Origin: Acidovorax radicis
GTDB taxonomy: Bacteria; Pseudomonadota; Gammaproteobacteria; Burkholderiales; Burkholderiaceae_C
DNA length: 64,000 bases
Assembly: GCF_020510705.1 (NCBI RefSeq)
Contig: NZ_CP075184.1
Location: 2,480,001-2,544,000 of the forward strand
Direction of reading: 5' to 3'
The notes beneath the pieces were generated by a model that searched no databases, was not told where the DNA came from, and saw nothing but the letters and a program-made list of their open reading frames with translations. The translations under genes were made by a program, and so were the position numbers. Position 1 is the first letter of the stretch. Every line of letters starts with the position of its first letter. Positions 50,300 to 57,952 of this stretch are shown in pieces.

Positions 50300-50362
50300 G
50301 TGTTTTTAGCCTCTAGCGCTTGCTGGATAAGCGCTAGTAGCTATCAATTAGCTATCAATTTG
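50300..50362 (-). repeat. Dispersed palindromic repeat, family A (copy 9)
   Basis: On the minus strand it reads TTGATAGCTACTAGCGCTT, then ATCCAGCAAGCGCTAGAGGC and a T-rich tail. It is in the same orientation as the receptor gene (stop at 50374) and 12 bases after its stop codon. Confidence 0.85.
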
Positions 50363-50373
50363 AATGATTTGAC

Positions 50374-51360
50374 TCATTTCTCCTGCATGTGGGCTGCCTT
50401 CACGATCTCGCCCAGGCGCTTGCGCTCAGCGTCCACAAACTTCACGAACTCTGGGCGGGTGCCTCCGATGGGCTCAATGCCCAGGCCCTTGAGCTTTTCG
50501 ACTGTGGCGGGCTCGTGCATGGCTTTGTCCACGGCAGCGGCCACCTTGTCCAGAATGGCGGGGGGCGTGCCGGCGGGCGCGTGGATGCCGGCCCAGTGCG
50601 CAATCTGCACATCGGCAAAACCTTGCTCTACGGCGGTGGACAGTTGCGGGTAGGCCGAGATGCGCTGCGTCCAGGTGGTGGCCAGGGCTTTGAACCGGCC
50701 GTCGTTCAGGATGTGGGGCAAGGCAATGATGCTGGCCTCTGACGTGCCCTCCACCTGGCCCCCCAGCACTGCCGTGGTGCTCTCACCACCACTTTTGTAA
50801 GGCACCGGCTGCAGCTGCGCGCCGTATTTCACGTTCAGCATCTCGGCCACAAAGTGCGGGGTGCTACCCGTGCCGGCGGTGGCAAAGTTGAACCCCTGGC
50901 CCTTCTTGGACGCTTCGACAAAGTCGCGCAGGTTGTTGTAGGGCGCGTTTTTGGGCACCACGATCACCGACGGTGCCAGCCCGATCATCACCACGGGCGT
51001 GAGGGCGTCGTCCTTGAACGGCATGGTCTTCTTGATCATGCTGTTGGATATGACGCCCGCAGCGCTCACCAGCAAGGTGTAGCCGTCGGGCGCGGCCTTG
51101 GCCACGATGTCGGCGCCAATGGTGCCGCCCGCGCCGCCCCGGTTGTCCACCACCACCGGCTGGCCCAGAATTTTCGTAGCTCCCTCCGCCGCCGCGCGGG
51201 CCATCAGGTCATTGGCGCCTCCGGCCGAAAACGGCACCACCAGGCGGATGGGTTTGCTGGGCCAGTTGTCTTGTGCCAACACCGGCGTGGCCGAGAGCCC
51301 GGATAAACCGCAGGCAGCAAGGGCAGCGCAGGCGAGGGTGGTGCGGCGGGTCAATGTCAT
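50374..51360 (-). CDS. Tripartite tricarboxylate transporter substrate-binding receptor (Bug family), copy 4
   Basis: This 328-residue Bug/TctC receptor has a signal peptide (MTLTRRTTLACAALAACGLS, cleavage near VLAQDNWP) and the standard IRLVVPFSAGGANDLMARA, VVVDNRGGAGGTIGADIVAK and AGTPPAILDKVAAAVD segments. It is the first gene after the sigma-54 promoter at 51398, so it is probably controlled by the PrpR-type activator that is transcribed away from it. The signal-peptide start is the ATG at 51360. Its ligand is not known; the shared activator and downstream lyase point to a short dicarboxylate or its methylated form. Confidence 0.9.
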   Translation of the reverse strand: MTLTRRTTLACAALAACGLSGLSATPVLAQDNWPSKPIRLVVPFSAGGANDLMARAAAEGATKILGQPVVVDNRGGAGGTIGADIVAKAAPDGYTLLVSAAGVISNSMIKKTMPFKDDALTPVVMIGLAPSVIVVPKNAPYNNLRDFVEASKKGQGFNFATAGTGSTPHFVAEMLNVKYGAQLQPVPYKSGGESTTAVLGGQVEGTSEASIIALPHILNDGRFKALATTWTQRISAYPQLSTAVEQGFADVQIAHWAGIHAPAGTPPAILDKVAAAVDKAMHEPATVEKLKGLGIEPIGGTRPEFVKFVDAERKRLGEIVKAAHMQEK

Positions 51361-51397
51361 GGGAGTGTCTCCGTGGAATGTTGTTGCGTGGGGTTAT

Positions 51398-51413
51398 TGC
51401 AATGCCTGTGCCA
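51398..51413 (-). promoter_or_regulatory. Sigma-54 (-24/-12) promoter for the TTT receptor gene
   Basis: On the minus strand the sequence is TGGCACAGGCATTGCA. It matches the consensus TGGCAC-N5-TTGCA exactly, with the -24 GG and -12 GC pairs in place. Transcription would start near 51387, about 27 bases before the receptor start codon. Confidence 0.85.
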
Positions 51414-51463
51414 GAGGCTGGCGGGCCAGCGGCGCGCACGATAAGTGATTGATTAAAAAGGGG

Positions 51464-51473
51464 TTTCATGAAA
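51464..51473. promoter_or_regulatory. Candidate activator binding site 1 (upstream activating sequence)
   Basis: TTTCATGAAA is a perfect palindrome, centred about 81 bases upstream of the predicted sigma-54 start. This is a normal enhancer distance. It shares TTTCA...TGAAA arms with the second site. Confidence 0.55.
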
Positions 51474-51510
51474 TTTTCTGTGGATTGCCAGCGAGCGTAT
51501 TCGTGAAGAG

Positions 51511-51524
51511 TTTCAAAAATGAAA
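51511..51524. promoter_or_regulatory. Candidate activator binding site 2 (upstream activating sequence)
   Basis: TTTCAAAAATGAAA has the same TTTCA and TGAAA arms with a 4-base spacer. It is centred about 130 bases upstream of the predicted sigma-54 start and 18 bases before the activator's ATG, so it could also allow autoregulation. Confidence 0.5.
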
Positions 51525-51535
51525 TAATTGGTTGC

Positions 51536-53521
51536 ATGAATGAAATGTCCGCGTCGCTGCCTGAAACCGCTTTGCCGCACATCGTCACCGTGGGGCGCCA
51601 CCGCATTGGCCGTGTGCTGGAGCGGATCGCCGTGGGCTTGTCACGCCAGGCGCGGGTGGAGCACATCAGCGCCTCGTTCGACACCGCTGTCGACGCCGTG
51701 CTGGCACTGCATGCGCGCACACCCATCGACGCACTGGTGGTGGCCGGGGCCAGCGGAGCGTGGATACGCGAGCGGGTGGATATCCCCGTCGCCATGATCG
51801 AGGTGCGTGGCTTTGACCTGCTGGGCGCGCTGGCACGGGCGCGATTGCTGTCGCCGCGCGTGGGCCTGGTCACGTTTGACGGGCCGTCTGACCTGCTGGC
51901 ACAGTTCGACGCCCAGTTCGGCGTGGGCATTGCCCAGTTCAGCTACCACGGCCCAGAAGATGCACACAGTTGTGTGCAGTCCATGCTGGCCGCGGGTGTG
52001 GGCGCCGTGGTGGCCCCCGGCCTGGTGGCCGACCTGGCGGAAGAGGCCGGCATGGCCAGCGTGCTGCTGTATTCAGACGCCGCTGTGCTGCAGGCCTTGA
52101 ACGAGGCCCTGGCACTGGCCCGCCATCGGCAGTCCGAGCGCACCCGCCACCAGCGGCTGGAGACCATTTTGGGCCAGCTGCAAGACGGCGTGGTGGCGGT
52201 CGATTGCGACCAGCGCATCCAGGCACTCAACCCCACCATGGCCGCGCTGCTGGGCACACCGGCCAAGCAGCTGCATGGCCGCGCACTGGGTGCCGTGGCC
52301 CCGCAGCTGGACATGGCGGCCACGTTGCTGCACCGCGAAAGCAGCGAAGAGGTGGTGCAGCTGGCCATGCGCACCCAGGTGGTACGCCGCGCGCCGATTG
52401 TCGAAAACGGCGTGCTCACCGGTGCGCTGCTGGTCTGCCGCGACCCGCTGGTCATTCAGAACGCCGACCGCCACCTGCGCGCCAACCAGCGCCAGCGTGG
52501 CTCGGGCGTGCGCTGGCGCATCGACGACTATGGGGGCGACAGCCCTGCCGTGGTGCGCCTGCGGGCGCTGGCGCGCCAGTGCGCCGGCAGTGATGCCACC
52601 GTGCTCATCATGGGCGAGAGCGGCACCGGCAAAGAACTGGTGGCGCAAGGCATCCACCGCGCCAGCCGCCGCGCGGCGCAGCCCTTTTTGGCCGTGAACT
52701 GCGCCGCTTTAGGCGAGAGCCTGCTGGAGAGCGAGCTTTTTGGCTACGAAGAAGGCGCCTTCACCGGCGCGCGCCGTGGGGGCAAGACCGGGCTGATCGA
52801 AGCGGCACACACCGGCACCTTGTTTCTCGACGAAATCGGCGACATGCCGCTGGCGCTGCAGTCGCGCCTGCTGCGCGTGCTGCAAGAGCGCGAAGTGCTG
52901 CGCGTGGGCTCCACCACGCCCGTGCCGGTGGATGTGCGCGTGATTGCCGCCACCCACGCCGACCTGGGCGCGCAGGTCGACAAAGGCCTGTTCCGCCGCG
53001 ACCTGTACTACCGCCTGGCCGTGTTGCGCCTGGCAACGCCCGCGCTGCGCGAGCGCGCAACCAGCGACGTGGCCCAGCTCGCACAGGCACTGCTGCAGCG
53101 CCGCCTGAAAGCCGCAAACGCCCATGCCCCCGATGCCGTGCAAGCCAGAAATGCCGCTGTCGCCCACACGTTGCTGACCACCGTGCTGCAGCGCGCAGTC
53201 GCCTACCCATGGCCCGGCAACGTGCGCGAGCTGGAGAACTGGACGGAGCGCCTGCTGGCGTGCCAAAACTATGTGTGTGACGCGCAGGGCGGGGTAGACG
53301 CCGCGCGGTTGCTGGAGGTGTTCCCCGAATGCGCCGAACCTGTGCCGCTGGCGGCTCCCGACAACGCCCCGGCGGCGGCCCTGCCGTTGAAAGACACCCG
53401 CCACCGCGCAGAGCAGCAGCGCGTGCGCGAGGTGCTTGCATCGGTGGGGGGCGACCAGCGGCAGGCGTGCGATATTTTGGGGATCAGCCGGGCGACGCTG
53501 TGGCGCCGGATGAAGGGGTAG
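51536..53521 (+). CDS. Sigma-54-dependent transcriptional activator, PrpR type
   Basis: This 661-residue enhancer-binding protein has a PrpR_N sensor (about 15-185), a PAS-like segment (205-300), an AAA+ domain (about 335-570) and a Fis-type HTH (620-660). The AAA+ motifs are Walker A GESGTGKE, the sigma-54 loop GAFTGA, Walker B GTLFLDEIGDM, and the arginine finger region. PrpR proteins of enterobacteria respond to 2-methylcitrate; this one has no prp genes beside it, so the inducer is probably a related acid. It is divergent from the receptor-lyase cluster, whose promoter has the right form for it. The ATG gives MNEMSASLPE; an earlier start is possible. Confidence 0.92.
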   Translation: MNEMSASLPETALPHIVTVGRHRIGRVLERIAVGLSRQARVEHISASFDTAVDAVLALHARTPIDALVVAGASGAWIRERVDIPVAMIEVRGFDLLGALARARLLSPRVGLVTFDGPSDLLAQFDAQFGVGIAQFSYHGPEDAHSCVQSMLAAGVGAVVAPGLVADLAEEAGMASVLLYSDAAVLQALNEALALARHRQSERTRHQRLETILGQLQDGVVAVDCDQRIQALNPTMAALLGTPAKQLHGRALGAVAPQLDMAATLLHRESSEEVVQLAMRTQVVRRAPIVENGVLTGALLVCRDPLVIQNADRHLRANQRQRGSGVRWRIDDYGGDSPAVVRLRALARQCAGSDATVLIMGESGTGKELVAQGIHRASRRAAQPFLAVNCAALGESLLESELFGYEEGAFTGARRGGKTGLIEAAHTGTLFLDEIGDMPLALQSRLLRVLQEREVLRVGSTTPVPVDVRVIAATHADLGAQVDKGLFRRDLYYRLAVLRLATPALRERATSDVAQLAQALLQRRLKAANAHAPDAVQARNAAVAHTLLTTVLQRAVAYPWPGNVRELENWTERLLACQNYVCDAQGGVDAARLLEVFPECAEPVPLAAPDNAPAAALPLKDTRHRAEQQRVREVLASVGGDQRQACDILGISRATLWRRMKG

Positions 53522-53889
53522 GGCGCGCGCGACACGATGCGCCCGGCGGATAGTTGCTTCTCTTTTTGTAGCTGCTTGCGCTTGTCAATAAAGCGCCAGA
53601 GGTATTTTTGTTTGAATTTTTGGGTGCAACCTCGTACCCAGCGTCAGCCCCCCTTTTTTGGCACCAGGCTCTCTGCAATCCACGCCAGGCAAAGGAACCC
53701 GTGGTGCCGTGCCATGCGGTGATGGTGGTGCAGGGGCGCGCTCAGATGTGCTCAGGCGTGCTCAGACGCCTTGTGACGGATGCACGATATGTAACGACAC
53801 GAGGCTATAGTCATTGCAAAAAACCATGGACGCCGTTGCTGGGGGCGTCACGCCAGCCCCTCCCAGTCCATCACTTCATTTATCCCCAA
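53522..53889. other. Intergenic region with a family A repeat
   Basis: No gene is supported in these 368 bases. They hold a family A repeat (listed separately) and a TATAGT hexamer near 53806 that could be a -10 for the next gene, but no good -35 was seen. The start of the next gene lacks a clear ribosome binding site. Confidence 0.55.
53560..53620 (+). repeat. Dispersed palindromic repeat, family A (copy 10)
   Basis: The repeat reads TAGCTGCTTGCGCTTGTCA, then ATAAAGCGCCAGAGGTATTTTT. It lies about 39 bases after the activator stop codon, in the same orientation. Confidence 0.83.
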
Positions 53890-54696
53890 ATGCCCAGCAC
53901 ACACCTCGACCCACCCTTGTTCATCCAAGAGATTCACCAAAAATCGGTCGATATCGCCAGCACCCCTATCTTCTTCAACGATGGGGGCAAGCCCACCTTT
54001 TTGGCGAGCCCACCGCCCTGTGTGGACTTGCTTGAGCCTGCGGTGACCGACCCCGCGATGGCCATGGGCAACGAGTACCAGGTGCCTCGTGTGGTGCACC
54101 GCGAGGCCCGCGACCCTTGGGGCTTTGTGACCCAGCTGGCCTTTGCCGCCGAGCAGGTGGAGTTTGCCCCGCTGTGGGCCACACGCGAAGCGGCGGCCGC
54201 CTTTGGCATCACGCTGGTCGAGCCGGGGCAGGCGGTCGAAGTGCGCAGCCCGGTCGCCAAGCTGGAGCAGATTGAGTACGAATACGGCGTTTTTGCCGGG
54301 CATTGGTCGCCCTATCAGGGCACGAAGAACACGTTGCTCAGCGCCGTGTGCACCGACCTGGAGCACCACAACTTTCCGCACGTTTTTGCATCCACCGACC
54401 CCACGCAGCCGCTGGTGACAACCGTGGGGCGTTACTGGCCGGGCCTGGGCAAAATCCGGCTGGCGGACCTGTGGGTGCCACGCGGCAGCGCGTTGTACAT
54501 CCCGCCCATGCCGGCAAACAGCCACGCGCCCTGCATCGACCTGCACGGCAACCGCCAGTCTGCCCACGCCTGCTGGGGCGATATTCACCAAAATAGCGTT
54601 CGCACGCACACGCTGCTGCAAAACAAGAACGGCTATTTCTATTGGTACTGGAACGCCATCGCCACGGTGCATGGCAGGCCCGCGCCCATGGGCTGA
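53890..54696 (+). CDS. Hypothetical protein upstream of a PAS-GGDEF gene
   Basis: This is a 268-residue soluble protein. The body is rich in aromatic residues and prolines with segments such as FFNDGGKPTFLASPPPCVDL, GNEYQVPRVVHREARDPWGF and HSCP-like NSHAPCIDLHGNRQSAHACW. Cysteines and histidines are present (PCID, HACWGD), which could bind metal. I recognise no domain. The start was chosen as MPSTHLDPPLF because the upstream 94 residues do not look like protein; no good ribosome binding site is visible, so it is uncertain. The PAS-GGDEF gene follows after 55 bp on the same strand, so the two may be co-transcribed. Confidence 0.65.
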   Translation: MPSTHLDPPLFIQEIHQKSVDIASTPIFFNDGGKPTFLASPPPCVDLLEPAVTDPAMAMGNEYQVPRVVHREARDPWGFVTQLAFAAEQVEFAPLWATREAAAAFGITLVEPGQAVEVRSPVAKLEQIEYEYGVFAGHWSPYQGTKNTLLSAVCTDLEHHNFPHVFASTDPTQPLVTTVGRYWPGLGKIRLADLWVPRGSALYIPPMPANSHAPCIDLHGNRQSAHACWGDIHQNSVRTHTLLQNKNGYFYWYWNAIATVHGRPAPMG

Positions 54697-54751
54697 TCGT
54701 GGTGAACGAGCCCGCACCCCAGTACGCCCAAAGAATAAGGAAAACTTGAAC

Positions 54752-55687
54752 ATGTCTGGGCCAGCCGACTTCGCCAATGACAGCGTGAGCTACAAAACCC
54801 TGCTCGAATCGACCTTGGCCATCCCCTGGAAGATCGACTGGGCCACCCGTCAATACGCCTATGTCGGCCCCCAGATCGAAACGCTGCTGGGTTGGCCCCA
54901 GGACAGCTGGAAAAGTGTGAACGACTGGGCAGAGCGCATGCACCCTGACGAGCGCGATTCGGTCGTCAACTTCTGCGTGGCACAGTCCGAAGCCGGCATT
55001 GACCACGAGGCCGATTACCGCGCGCTCACCAAAGACAACGGCTACGTGTGGATCCGCGAAGTGGTGCACATCGAGCGCAACGCGCGCGGCGAGGTCGAAT
55101 CGCTGATCGGCTTCATGTTTGACATTACCGAGCGCAAAAAGACCGAAGAAAAAATGGTTGCGCTGCAAAAGGAGCTGGAAGCGCTGTCGTTCAAAGACGG
55201 GCTCACCCACATCGCCAACCGGCGCCGGTTCAACACCAGCCTGGAGCAGGAATGGGAGAGCGCCCGCCAAAAGCGCCAACCGCTGTCGATCCTGATGTTC
55301 GACATCGACTACTTCAAGCAATACAACGACCTGTATGGCCACATCCCCGGCGACCAGTGCCTGACTGACGTTGCACAAACGCTGAGCCTGGCCCTGGACG
55401 GCCCGCGTGACCTGGTGGCCCGTTTTGGGGGAGAAGAATTTGTGGTGCTGCTGCCCGGCGCCGATGCGTCAGTGGCTTGGAAGGTCGCTGAACGCTGCCA
55501 GCGCATGGTTCAGAACAAAGCCATTACCCACGCGAAATCGCCGTTCGACCAAAAGCTGACCGTCAGCATCGGCGTAGGCACCACCGTGCCGCGTGACGGC
55601 ATGGAGTCCTCCGCGTTTATCGAAGCGGTGGACCAGCAGCTTTACGCAGCCAAGAAAAACGGTAGGAATCGCATTGAGGGCGGGTAG
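54752..55687 (+). CDS. PAS-GGDEF diguanylate cyclase lacking the RxxD inhibitory site
   Basis: This 311-residue soluble protein has a PAS_3-like sensor (about 20-125; IPWKIDWATRQYAYVGPQIE, then WAERMHPDERDSVV) and a GGDEF domain (about 145-310) with FGGEEF near residue 226. The position where an RxxD inhibitory site would lie reads GPRD, so feedback inhibition by c-di-GMP at this site is not expected. The catalytic residues are otherwise complete, so cyclase activity is likely. It begins with a GAACAT-ATG context and a weak AAGGAAAA site. Its 3' end is close to an IS110 remnant. Confidence 0.9.
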   Translation: MSGPADFANDSVSYKTLLESTLAIPWKIDWATRQYAYVGPQIETLLGWPQDSWKSVNDWAERMHPDERDSVVNFCVAQSEAGIDHEADYRALTKDNGYVWIREVVHIERNARGEVESLIGFMFDITERKKTEEKMVALQKELEALSFKDGLTHIANRRRFNTSLEQEWESARQKRQPLSILMFDIDYFKQYNDLYGHIPGDQCLTDVAQTLSLALDGPRDLVARFGGEEFVVLLPGADASVAWKVAERCQRMVQNKAITHAKSPFDQKLTVSIGVGTTVPRDGMESSAFIEAVDQQLYAAKKNGRNRIEGG

Positions 55688-55689
55688 GG

Positions 55690-55774
55690 CGCGCTCTTGC
55701 CTGTGGCATCAACGCCGTGTACAGCAATGACGTTTTTTGGCGAGATCGATTCCAATGCTGACAATGGCAGACAT
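55690..55774 (-). pseudogene. IS110-family transposase, N-terminal remnant (frameshifted, truncated)
   Basis: Starting with MSAIVSIGIDLAKK on the minus strand, the frame reads like the N-terminus of IS110-type DEDD transposases (first catalytic Asp in GIDLAK). A run of six A residues shifts the frame; without one A it would continue NVIAVHGVDATGKSA, again typical of the family. The sequence then ends at the cyclase gene, so only about 30 residues remain. The bases to its right, up to about 55880, may be the noncoding end of the same element. Confidence 0.65.
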
Positions 55775-55908
55775 GGATTTCCCCTTCCGCAAAACGAGTG
55801 AGTTGATGAGCGGCTGTACTTCCCATCGTGGCACTTCGATGCCGTACCCCGCAACTGCGCGGATCACTAGGGACGGGGAAGTCCCTTTCATTCGTTAAGC
55901 CGCTGGCC

Positions 55909-56433
55909 ATGCGCACGCTTGCCATTGCCATCGCAGTCCTGCTCCTACAGTCGGTAGCTGTTGGTGAAGCCTCGGCTTGTCGAGGGCCGTTCCGATCAAC
56001 AAGCGAGATTGTGAAGGCTTCCTCGTCTATCTTCACAGCGACTGTCGTTCCCCGTTTTCAGACCGGTGAAAGCGACTATGTCGTTGAGCTTCGGGTTACG
56101 GAAGTATTGAAGGGGTCTGTTCCTGAGAGTCTCACCGTGAATGGAAATGCCCTCATCCATCCAAACGACAACTGCTTGGCGATTGAGAGCGGCGAACCGT
56201 TTTCGCGTGTTGGCATCGGGGAGGAGTGGCTTGTCTCAGGAAACTTCGACCCCAATCGAAACTTCGTGCCGACTACCGCTGGGAATTTTCGTCTTGCCTA
56301 CCCAGACGGAAGGGCAACTGACGGTCAGAATCGCCTTCTTGGTGAGTTCCGGCAAGCTGTTTCACGCATGCTCAGGACATCGAAGAGCACTAACCGCCAG
56401 CCTATGCCCACCCAGGCTTGGGCACTCAGATAA
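55909..56433 (+). CDS. Secreted protein with TIMP/NTR-like features
   Basis: This is a 174-residue exported protein. The signal peptide MRTLAIAIAVLLLQSVAVG ends at ASA, so the mature protein would begin with Cys (CRGPF). This is as in TIMP/NTR proteins, whose N-terminal cysteine is functional. The next part (FTATVVPRFQTGESDYVVEL, then RVTEVLKGSVPESLTV) matches the beta-barrel core of that fold by eye. A second Cys (PNDNC) could form a disulfide. Its function is unknown; metalloprotease inhibition is speculative. Base composition and codon use are less GC-rich than the neighbours, and an IS110 remnant precedes it, so horizontal acquisition is likely. Confidence 0.65.
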   Translation: MRTLAIAIAVLLLQSVAVGEASACRGPFRSTSEIVKASSSIFTATVVPRFQTGESDYVVELRVTEVLKGSVPESLTVNGNALIHPNDNCLAIESGEPFSRVGIGEEWLVSGNFDPNRNFVPTTAGNFRLAYPDGRATDGQNRLLGEFRQAVSRMLRTSKSTNRQPMPTQAWALR

Positions 56434-56453
56434 AAATTCGCTTTCGCACACAG

Positions 56454-56492
56454 AAAAGGCGCTGGCATCCAAAACCCCAGCGCCTTTTTTTT
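56454..56492 (+). terminator. Rho-independent terminator after the secreted-protein gene
   Basis: The arms AAAAGGCGCTGG and CCAGCGCC with a loop of about 11 bases are followed by eight T residues. It begins 20 bases after the stop codon. Confidence 0.92.
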
Positions 56493-56504
56493 ACGGCCAT
56501 GTAT

Positions 56505-56562
56505 ATCATTTTTGATAGCTGCTACCGCAATCCCATCAAGCGCTACAGCCGCATTTCATATC
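56505..56562 (+). repeat. Dispersed palindromic repeat, family A (copy 11)
   Basis: It reads TTTTGATAGCTGCTACCGCA then CATCAAGCGCTACAGCCGCA. It follows the terminator and is in the same orientation as the upstream gene, 71 bases after its stop codon. Confidence 0.75.
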
Positions 56563-56625
56563 AATCCAGCCAGCGCCCAGCGCACAATGCACAACGCCGC
56601 CGCACAACGCTGCAGCGCCAACCGT

Positions 56626-57882
56626 TCAACCCTCCAACACATCCCCCGGCACCCGTACCCAGCCCTCCATCAAGATCCGCGCGCTGCGGCTCATGAGGGC
56701 TTTGGTGACTTGCCACTGGCCGTCTACCAGGGCGGCCTCGGCGCCTACGCGCAGGGTGCCGGAGGGATGGCCAAAACGCACGGACTGGCGTGGGGCGCTG
56801 CCCCCATGCTCTGCGCCTGCGTCCACCGCGCCACCAGCGGCCCGGTGGACCAGCGTGCCTGGGATGGCCGCAGCCACGCCGATGGCGACGGCGGCGGTGC
56901 CCATCATGGCGTGGTGCAGTTGGCCCATGGAGAGGGCGCGCACGAGCAAGTCCACGTCTCTCGCATTCACCTCTTTGCCGCTGGATGTGGTGTAGCTGGC
57001 GGGGGGGGCCACGAAGGCAATTTTGGGGGTGTGCTGGCGGTTGGCGGCCTCTGACACGTGCTGGATCAGGCCCATGTGCAGGGCGCCCTGGGCGCGAATG
57101 GCTTCCAGCCGGGCCAGCGCGTGGGCGTCTTCGTTGATGGCGGCTTGGGGTTCGCGGCCGGTGTAGCCCAGGTCTTGGGCGTTCAGGAAGATGGTGGGGA
57201 TGCCCGCGTTGATGAGCGTGGCGGAAATGCGGCCCACGCCAGGAACGTCCAGTTCGTCGACGAGATGCCCGGTCGGGAACATGGCGCCAGCGCTTCCGTC
57301 GTTGCCATCGCCCTCGGCGGCCGGGTCGATGAACTCCAGCGCCACTTGCGCCGCAGCAAAGGTCACTCCGTCGAGCTCGAAGTCGCCGGTTTCCTGCACC
57401 TGGCCGTCGGTGATGGGCACGTGGGCGACGATGGTTTTGCCGATGTTGGCCTGCCAGATGCGGAGGGTGGCCGTGCCGTTGGCGGGGATGCGCGCCGCGT
57501 CGATCAGGCCCATGTGGATGGCGCAGGGGCCCACGGCTGCCGAGAGGTTGCCGCAGTTGCCGCTCCAGTCCACAAAGGGTTGGTCGATGCTGACCTGGCC
57601 AAACAAATAGTCCACATCGTGGTCGGGCCGGGTGCTGCGGGTCAGGATGACGGCTTTGCTGGTGCTGGACGACGCATTGCCCATGCCGTCGATCTGCTTG
57701 CCATAGGGGTCGGGGCTGCCCAGCACACGCAGCAGCAGGGCGTCGCGGATGGGGCCGGGTTGCTGTGCAGCGACGGGCAGGTCCTGCAGCTTGAAGAACA
57801 CGCCTTTGCTGGTGCCGCCGCGCATATAGGTGGCGGCGATCTTGATTTGTGGCGCGGGGTGGGGGGTAGAGACGGTTGTCAT
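56626..57882 (-). CDS. prpF: 2-methylaconitate isomerase (AcnD-accessory protein PrpF)
   Basis: PrpF isomerises the AcnD product 2-methyl-trans-aconitate so that the 2-methylcitrate cycle can continue. The 418-residue length fits. The family features are IKIAATYMRGGTSKGVFFKL at the N-terminus, DGMGNASSSTSKAVI, SGNCGNLSAAVGP (with the conserved cysteine) and AGIPTIFLNAQDLGYTG. It belongs to the diaminopimelate epimerase-fold group. It is the last gene of the operon, 10 bases after acnD. The ATG giving MTTVSTPHP was chosen over an upstream in-frame start. Confidence 0.95.
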   Translation of the reverse strand: MTTVSTPHPAPQIKIAATYMRGGTSKGVFFKLQDLPVAAQQPGPIRDALLLRVLGSPDPYGKQIDGMGNASSSTSKAVILTRSTRPDHDVDYLFGQVSIDQPFVDWSGNCGNLSAAVGPCAIHMGLIDAARIPANGTATLRIWQANIGKTIVAHVPITDGQVQETGDFELDGVTFAAAQVALEFIDPAAEGDGNDGSAGAMFPTGHLVDELDVPGVGRISATLINAGIPTIFLNAQDLGYTGREPQAAINEDAHALARLEAIRAQGALHMGLIQHVSEAANRQHTPKIAFVAPPASYTTSSGKEVNARDVDLLVRALSMGQLHHAMMGTAAVAIGVAAAIPGTLVHRAAGGAVDAGAEHGGSAPRQSVRFGHPSGTLRVGAEAALVDGQWQVTKALMSRSARILMEGWVRVPGDVLEG

Positions 57883-57890
57883 GGGGGGAT

Positions 57891-57952
57891 TATCAATTTT
57901 GATAGCTGCTTGCGCTTGGTGCACCTGCGCTGGAACGTGTTTTGGCTAAAAA
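57891..57952 (+). repeat. Dispersed palindromic repeat, family A (copy 12), inside the acnD 3' end
   Basis: It reads TTTTGATAGCTGCTTGCGCTT then GGTGCACCTGCGCTGGAACG. The acnD stop codon (57893-57895) lies inside the repeat, so the last roughly 20 codons of acnD are made from it. It is in the opposite orientation to acnD. Confidence 0.75.
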
